Of a stretch of DNA of 64,000 nucleotides, positions 56,918-64,000 are shown in pieces. Position numbers and translations under genes: made by a program. The stretch comes from Lichtheimia corymbifera B2541 (lineage: Eukaryota > Mucoromycota > Mucoromycetes > Mucorales > Lichtheimiaceae). Positions within the stretch are counted from its first letter, which is position 1; each line of letters opens with the position of its first letter. The DNA is taken from positions 124,001-188,000 of the forward strand of contig JNEU01001090.1 of assembly GCA_000697475.1 (NCBI GenBank), read 5' to 3'. The notes under the pieces were generated by a model. The model ran no database searches, was not told the origin of the DNA, and saw only the letters and a program-made list of their open reading frames with translations.

Positions 56918-57234
56918 GTCGTTAACAGACACCACCCTTGTGATTTTCTGCAGCTACTACTGCATTATGGCTCCCCTTTTTTTTTTTTTTTTTTTTTTTT
57001 TCTTTCATCGTTATTCAATTCATGCACACGGCGTCTTTTCGCATGTTCCCGTCCAAACCTGAATATACCTTCATCCCTTTTTGTTTGCATTCTCATGTTT
57101 TTTTTATGCCATATCTATTCCCACTCATATGCCGCCATTTCTCGGAGTGCCATGTAATGATGAGTAATGCTTTTTATCGAATTGATGAATGCAAAAAAGT
57201 AAAACAAAAAGAAAATGCGTCATTTTTGGATAAT
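56918..57234. other. 3' intergenic region with a 26-nt T run
   Basis: The T run is 56976-57001. The remainder is AT-rich shared 3' flank of the Nrg1-like and La genes. No gene is seen. Confidence 0.5.
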
Positions 57235-58602
57235 CTAATCTGTGCGTTGTTTCTTTTGAGGACGACCACGTCCGCCACCACGACCTCCACGACCTCCACG
57301 GCCACCACCACGGCCACCCTTGAATCCACGCTTTTGCTGGAAGGATTTCTTCATGACTTCACGAGCTTCCACTACACACAGAATACGATATGAATATATG
57401 ATCCATCCACCTAGATCACACAAACTTACTATCAGCCAACTTGAACGTCATGCCCTCTAACTTGTGTTCCGGTCCAAGCAACTCAAGGAAAGCATCTGGG
57501 GTCATTTCCTTCAACTCAAGTACACCAGTGCCTGGTTCTGAGAGCTTTTCAACAGTGCCCACGGGTGTCTTTTTTGAAATCAATTCCTAAACGAATTGCA
57601 AACATCGGTCAAAGTCTTGGTTGACGAAAAAGATCATCCCTACTTACCCTGATGTCTCTAAAGCCCATATCACCCGCACCTTCATACTGGATCATAAAGT
57701 TGTTTCTCCTCTTCTTGTCATTCGAATGTTGGAAATCGACGCCTTGGAACTTTTCCCTGGCCTTCATATCAATGTAGTCTTGCCTATATGAAAAAGAGAT
57801 ATTTAGCCATCCTAACTATGGATATTTTCAATCAACAACTTACTTTAACATCATAGTCAATGGTTGGCCCTTGTATTCTAATTTCTTTTCGAGAACTTGC
57901 TTGACGGTTTCAGGGCTATCAAATTCCACAAAGACGCTGCCCTAAGATTCAGTGTATAAGTCGACCCGCCCCCATTCCTTCAAAGGTATTATAGACTTGC
58001 CTTGAACTTTTTATCGTCATCTTTTCGCATCTTGAGTGTTAATACACGACCTTGCTCCTTGAAAAAGTCGGACAATGCGGTATAACCGGATTCATCGAGC
58101 GATTCAGGAAATCCTTTCTATTCGAGTAATCTTCCATGAATATCCCCCCACCCATCCCTAATGCACTTTTTTTGCCTTACAGCATAAATGGATCGTAAAT
58201 TCTGTTGACGCCAATAATCCAGCACCTTTTCATCTGGCTTGGAAGCCTCTTCATTCTCTTTGTCGGTCTCGGTCACTTCATCTTGAGCACCGGGCACTTT
58301 ACGAAGCTTGGTCTTGTCCTCGTTCACTTCGAAACGACCATTGGATTGTTCAGCAGCTTGGATCAACAAGTCGACGTTGCCTTGGACAAGTCCTTTGAAT
58401 TGCTTGATAACGCTAAATTTTTTCAGGCTGACCCCTACACATAAAGTCAGCTTCCTACAACATGGACGATCAAAGACAACTTGCAATGGTCAGGATCTTG
58501 CTCCGTCATTTCTCTGAAAAAGGCATTCTTGGCGAGATTCTCCTTGGAGTAAATGGAATCCAATTGCTCGAGGATTTGGAGTTCAATAGGCTTGTCCGAC
58601 AT
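57235..58602 (-). CDS. Lupus La protein homologue (RNA-binding, LHP1)
   Basis: La binds the 3' UUU-OH of new pol III transcripts and helps them fold. The start MSDKPIELQILEQLDSIYSK leads into a La motif (NLAKNAFFREMTEQDP, LKKFSVIKQFKGLVQGNVDLL, EVNEDKTKLRKVP). An acidic linker is followed by an RRM (LRSIYAKGFPE, GRVLTLKMRKDDDKKFKGS, VFVEFDSPETVKQVL), a second C-terminal RNA-binding region (MGFRDIRELISKKTPVG, AFLELLGPEHKLEGMTF), and an RGG tail (GGRGGGRGGRGG) ending GRPQKKQRTD. The splice around 58.45 kb (after DPDHC) is my least certain junction. The promoter side has a purine-rich plus strand directly before the start, as in its neighbours. Confidence 0.88.
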
Positions 58603-58979
58603 GAAAAGAAGAGGAAGAAAGAGTTGCCAACAACGCGGCCACCCCGATTACTTGCATTGAAAGGCAAAAAAAAATCTTGCATTTTTGTTGTCAGTCGGCG
58701 TGTGTAACCATGGAAATCAAATGATAGATACCCTTCCAAAATGGATGTGTCTTTATTGCTTAGAAACTTCAGCTACTAATTGCATCGAATAAAAGAGATC
58801 AACCTTGAGTGAGAGGAGGAGGAGAAAGAAGGTGGGAGGGAGGAGGAACGAATGGTTCAATTTGCTTGTAATCACGACCAAGCTCTTGTTTTGTCTTACT
58901 CTTCTCTCGCTCTTTCTTGTTCACGCTAGTCCGTGTGTTATGTACATACATGTGCACACACAAAAAGCTGCTCTCTTGT
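58603..58979. other. Upstream region of La and 3' flank of UPF2
   Basis: Purine-rich on the plus strand near 58603-58625 and 58808-58850. No gene is seen. Confidence 0.4.
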
Positions 58980-61900
58980 TTATCGCCGTCTGGTGTTGGT
59001 GCTTGGATTACCACTACTACTAATAGTATGTCTCCCTTTGTTAGTATCGAGGTCTCTTTCATGGTGTCTTTTTTTTTCCAACTTACGCTGGTCCTGATGT
59101 ATAGGCATGGCCACCACCACCGCCCATGTGAAGTACTTTGCGTCCTCTGAAATTACCACGTAAACGTTGTCGTTCTTCCAAAGCCGCTTGACGTGCCGCA
59201 GCTTCCTCTCGTTCTTCATAATTGAGCACCAACTTTTTCAATTGCTGTTGTTCCTCACGCTCAGCTTCTTGCTTGCTACGTGTTGTCACAGCCAATACTG
59301 AATCAGAGGGCACTTCCATGGTGCGTGCTTGTTGTCGGTTGCCCTTTTTAGTCAACAAGGTAAATGCCATCTTGTCCTGTGGTACACCCTTTTCTTGAGC
59401 AGCAGCAGTACGACGATCTTGAGCTCCACGTAAATTCATAGGAATTGGTACATCCAATACGGCAGACTTCTTTTCAAACTTGCGTGATTCCAAACTCTCA
59501 CTCATCATGCGACTAAATTCACGCTCAAATTCTTCCTCTTCTTCCTTGGAGATTTGCTGTGTCTTGCGTACGACCACATCTTCCTCAGGTTCAGCCATAG
59601 CACCATTCTTGTCGGTCTATACATGATTGTGAGATATTCGTTTTACTGGAAGATGATAGGTTCATTTGACTTACCTCATCAGCACTCTCTTCATCCTCCT
59701 CTTCCTTTTCCTCATCCACATTTTCTTCTTCCTCTGCTTCATCACTCGTTGATTCAGACTCGCTTTCGAAACCATCTTCTTGAACCTTGCCATCCGTTCC
59801 TAAATCCATTCCTCGTTAATACACATGGATCAATAAACCATTCCCTTATAAGTATATATACCTTGCACAGATTTGAGTTGTTCCAATAACATGCGATCCA
59901 CAGCTTCATTGGCTTCTTCATACGAAGCAAGAATGTGCATTTGAGGACGAAGCATTTCAAAGGTGTCGCTCACCATAAAGTCAACATCCATGGGAGGTTT
60001 GGCCTTGGTAAAGATATACATCTACAGCAGCAAATATAAGTTATCTGGCACCATCATACATTCAATAAGCTTACCTGGAAAAAGACCAAAAAGTTGTCCA
60101 ATTTACGCTTCGAGCTACCACGATCAAAGCACATGCCACAGGTGTCGAGGAGCGTGCAACACAAACGAATGCGGAAAAAGTCATTGGGTGCATCGATAGA
60201 ACAGAATCGTTCTCGGGCAGGTCGACCAAATTCTATGATTCATTGCTCAATCAATATATGTCTCCACTTGGTTTTGGTTCTTTTCTCTTACCATGGCCAA
60301 AAGTGATGATGGTATACAAAGTGTCGAAAATCAAAGGGGAATCGATCATGCGATAGTTGTAAAGCTCGCCAAGATACTTGACTACAGCAATACGACGCTG
60401 GTTATGCTTGAAGATGTTTTGCTATACATAGGGAATATCAGTATCCACATTGCTTGCATGAAAAGCTGCCTTTTTTTCTTTACCTCCAAACCCGCTCGAA
60501 TTTCTTCAATGACACCGTCCACCACTTGGACACCAAAATCGGAATGATATCGATGCAAACCACTGGCCAAAATGGCAAGTAAATGGATATTGCTGTACTT
60601 GACCTTCCACACCTTTTGGAAAACCTTGACCATCAACTTGAAGATATTGGCATCCTCCCAATGAAGCTTGCGCAATTGTTTGAGAATCTTGTCCAAAGAT
60701 TTCTTTGTCAAATCGCCGTAAATTAACTTTCGGATATACAACTCCATAGGTGAACGCTGCTTTTCCACAATGGCGGATCGTTCAGGAGGATTGGCTTGAT
60801 AATAAGCATTCTCAATCATCAATGCTTGACGGTTGTCGAGGTGCTGCACGTTCTTTTTTCGCATCACAACATCCAACTACGACAAAATATAAGTAACATG
60901 TACTACTACCATCCTCTTCATCTACTAACTTACCATATTGCTCATGCGTACACCTGTATCGGCAGACTTTAACAAGAAACGACCACACGTCTCGAGCAAA
61001 TTGCAAACAATGTCTATGTTCTGGTTCGTAAAGTCATCCAAGGCAACCTTGAACACGTGGAAAATGGTATGTGCTGGTGTCACTCGAAACTTGGTCAACT
61101 CGCCCAAGAACCGGATATTCTATAAAAGACATTAATACATTGCTCTCACAGGATGATGCATGCATACACATACCTTGACACGTGATTCAAGCAAGTCTTG
61201 TGTCTTTTTTCTTTGCAAGCCCTTAAATTCATGGTCCAGCTAGCAAAAAAGTCAGCATGCATTGATTTGTATCCTTTTGAATTCACTTACAGCTGCTAGC
61301 ACCGTATCACTGATGTCAGTAAAGTAGCGGCTCAAGATGGCAATAAATCGAGCATAGTAAGGCAAGAGATCGACACGTTGTCGTGGCACACTTAGCAAGG
61401 CCTAAATGATCCATCATGAATAACCTATTCCGCAATATGGTAAAAGAAGGGTAAATCTTACCTTGACCAACCGCTTACGAGCAGCTTTAGAATTGATGTA
61501 GCAGAATTCAACAGCAGCCGCATCGATCAGATCGCGATTACCAAGAGTGGGTAGACGTGCAAGCAAAGCATCAAGTTGTGCCAATTGGGTAGGCTTAGCA
61601 GGTGCAGCATTGGTATCATCATCTTCATCCACGGTCCTAATCCATCATTATCAATACCTATTATCTCTTGATATCGAAAAAGAGGACTTACTTTAAGGCA
61701 TTTTCCATCAACTCTGAAGGATCCACATCAGGCTCATCATTGTCATCAGCTGGTGCTGGTGCTGGTGCTGCTGGGGTTGGTGGGGATGATGGTGCTTCCT
61801 GTTGTTCCTCATTGACCTTTTCCTCAGTTTCTGGAGCAGCTGGCGTCTCATTGTCGACTTGTTTTTGTTCAGACTCTTCCTCCTCTTTGGATTCGTCGGC

Positions 61901-63541
61901 CTTTTTAGGTGGATTTGATTCCAAAAAGACACCAGGAACAAGGACTTGAAGGTCTGGAAGATCCTCATAAAACTTGCGTGCATCCTCATCTTCCCAAATC
62001 CCACTTGCCAACATATCCTACATGTCATACATGAATAACTCGATTATCCTTCCTCAAAGTGACAATGTTTACCTTTGCATCTGCAAATGCATGTGCTGAA
62101 CCTGCACTGACAATGGATACGCGTGTGACACCTTCATCTTCTGGCAACTCAGGCATTTCCAAATCCAAAGCATCAGCCAACCTTTTTAATCGCGAAATTA
62201 GCTTTCCAATAAGATCCATCCATATCGATCCATTGACTCACGTTTGCGTATTGTTCAGCAACTTTTCATACACCTTGGTCATCTTTTCATGATTCTGCTT
62301 GGTTTCTTCAGAAAGCTCTCCGCGCGTAAACAACGTCTCACGATTCCGGCTGTCAAGGCGTTTGATATGCTTGTGCTCCTTGACAAGGTGCTTTTCCACA
62401 CTGTGATAATAGTCAACAAACAATTGCTTGAGAGCAGCACGTTGTTCTGGCGTCACGTATTCACTGCCTTCCGTTGTACTGCTTCCTGCTGTCACTGGTG
62501 CTGCTGCGGCTGCTGCTTCAGGTTGTTGTTGTTGTTGTGATTCATTTTCCTCATCCTCCTCTTTTTGTTGTTGTTGAGCAGCGCGTTGTTTTCTAGAAGT
62601 GATGCCGAGAACTTCTTGGCCATAATTCTTCAAAAAGGAGGCTGCCAGTGGAAGATTGACATGTTGATCCATATCCGTCAATAACTATAAAACGAGGTAT
62701 CAATAACCCATTCCAATCCGAGCATGCGTCCATGTACAATACATACCAATCCTTTCAAGATAGTATACACGAAATTTTCTTGACCACTAGGCTGTTTTTC
62801 AGATTCTTTCTTTTGAGGACGTTTGGAGGATGTTGAAGATGAACCCACAAAGCCAGCGACGCCATCACCCTGAGACTCGACGCCTTCCAAATTGGTGGAT
62901 GCCAAAGAGGATACACCATCCTGTACGTTACGAATCACACCGACCAACCACAATTCAACAATGATGCGTAGATAGGTACGTTGTCTTGAAATGCGAGTCG
63001 ATTCTTCCTTATCACGTTGTTCCTGGGGTAAAGATGCCAAATGTTGCTTTGAAGGAGGTTGCATGGCTCTCGCAAGGTGATGTGTCAATAAGAGTGTGAA
63101 TGTATCAGGAAATCGTTGATGAAGTGCGGAAACGACCTAGGATGGTTGATGATGATGAGCATAGGGTTGCCATGACGACCACGACCACGACACCACACAA
63201 CATACCTCGACACATGCTGCCGCGTCTGCACTCGACTTGCACTTGAGCATACCGTCCAATACACCACCCACGACCTCGGAAATATACTTTTCAAGGCTCA
63301 ACTTTTTGATATCATTCAATAGCTGCTGCGTCGAATCGGCTGCAAGGGATGCTTTGCACTTTTTGATGAAGGCTGTATTCTTTTTAATGTTGCTGTCGAG
63401 ATTCTTGTACTGCGACGGATCTAGTCAACATGTCAGCGAGACCGTTTGTTGCTTTTCAAGCAAGACATGACAATGCGTACCACTTTTGCCTCGCTCCCAT
63501 GCCAATCGATTGGCTTCTCGGAGATCCGATTTGGTAGGCAT
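58980..63541 (-). CDS. UPF2: Nonsense-mediated mRNA decay factor UPF2/NMD2
   Basis: UPF2 bridges UPF1 and UPF3 in NMD. The start MPTKSDLREANRLAWERGKS is followed by three MIF4G-type helical regions: the first near 63.4-62.6 kb (KYISEVVGGVLDGMLKCKSS, RTYLRIIVELWLVGVIRN), the second near 61.6-60.9 kb (AKPTQLAQLDALLARLPTLG, GELTKFRVTPAHTIFHVFK), the third near 60.9-59.8 kb (RSPMELYIRKLIYGDLTKKS). Gln- and Glu-rich linkers lie between them. The C-terminal UPF1-binding tail is acidic (59.8-59.6 kb) then basic (KEEEEEFEREFSRMMSESLE, RKVLHMGGGGGHAYTSGP). The last intron (59020-59086) has GTAAGT, a perfect TACTAAC branch point (59040-59046) and ATTAG, giving the end SGPASSGNPSTNTRRR; without it translation stops at 59083. 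Confidence 0.93.
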
Positions 63542-64000
63542 GGCTGAAAGAGATGTGTGAACAAGGTGATATATGTCTGCCAACTTCCGCCGGTCACTCA
63601 AGTATTCTACAGACAGACTTGATGCCGCCCAGCAAGATCACATGCTGCTGCCTTTGGATAGATAGCAACCCTATCCTTTATATATGCCATTTATCGACTC
63701 TTATATGAGATACAATGTGGAGTGATATAATAATTTCGATTGTTTAAAAAAAAAATAACCCCATGCATACATACACACGTTCCTTTAATATAGGCAAGGA
63801 AGAAGAAATCATACATTGACTAGCATCATATAGACAATTCCCAGGGATTCGGTTGAGCACCCTATCAACAAAAGCTAGGATATAGTAGGCTGACATAGAC
63901 ACAACCCATAGTCATGATTACAAATTTGATAAAGCCGCAGTCGATAGCTGCTACGTTCCTTTATTTGTAATACAAAGAGCACATTGACGACTGTGGCAAT
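63542..64000. other. Upstream region of UPF2
   Basis: Up to the window edge I see an A-rich run at 63746-63756 and no reading frame resembling a gene. Confidence 0.35.

Noticed and set aside
56976..57001. 26-nt T run as a terminator of a pol III gene
   Set aside because: No A/B box gene precedes it; it is in the 3' flank of a pol II gene.

Overview
The window is nuclear DNA of a filamentous fungus. Genes are dense and interrupted by many 48-75 nt GT-AG introns, there is one pol III tRNA gene, and coding regions carry many CAA/CAG and serine runs. The gene content points to an early-diverging fungus, most likely Mucoromycota/Mucorales (a Lichtheimia- or Absidia-like genome is my guess, not proven). 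It combines fungal genes (DASH subunit Spc19, Crz1- and Nrg1-type zinc fingers, Vps1, a Lam/Sip3-type sterol transporter) with genes better known from animals (Integrator subunit 3, CABLES cyclin-like protein, IFRD, YANK/STK32 kinase).

Layout. 1-2400 (+): 3' part of INTS3. 2476-7386 (-): cohesin regulator PDS5. 7898-9205 (+): mitochondrial TPR protein (Mgr3-like). 9536-14053 (-): Dbl-family RhoGEF. 14912-16684 (-): IFRD protein. 17165-17974 (+): unrecognised protein built of two copies of one module. 18390-18677 (-): doubtful small ORF. 19.0-21.1 kb: first copy of a non-coding repeat segment. 21566-22711 (+): Spc19, whose stop codon overlaps that of convergent MCM2 (22708-25997, -). 25937-27166 (-): Crz1-like zinc finger. 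27430-32460 (-): BAR-PH-GRAM-VASt sterol-transfer protein. 32757-35555 (-): dynamin Vps1. 36381-36451 (+): tRNA-Gly(GCC). 38234-41769 (+): PX-PH-RhoGAP (Bem3-like). 41953-43990 (-): CABLES homologue. 44847-46383 (+): YANK kinase. 46.8-49.1 kb: second copy of the repeat segment. 49853-52486 (-): NCX-type cation/Ca2+ exchanger. 52932-54132 (-): Rab5 GTPase. 56143-56917 (+): Nrg1-like zinc finger. 57235-58602 (-): La protein. 58980-63541 (-): NMD factor UPF2.

The genes do not form one pathway or cluster, as expected in a fungal chromosome. Recurring themes are chromosome and cell-cycle biology (PDS5, MCM2, Spc19, CABLES), Rho/Rab/dynamin control of polarity and traffic (RhoGEF, RhoGAP, Rab5, Vps1), membrane-contact and calcium biology (Lam protein, NCX, Crz1-like) and RNA processing or decay (INTS3, La, UPF2).

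The most unusual items are the duplicated 2-kb segment with alternating A/B repeat units, the overlapping stop codons of Spc19 and MCM2, an MCM2 first coding exon that appears to be only the ATG and lies inside the upstream gene's reading frame, a fungal INTS3, a fungal CABLES, and an uncharacterised tandem-module protein. I see no transposase, CRISPR array, phage or bacterial-type cluster. Exon limits were read by eye from splice signals and family similarity; no alignment program was run.
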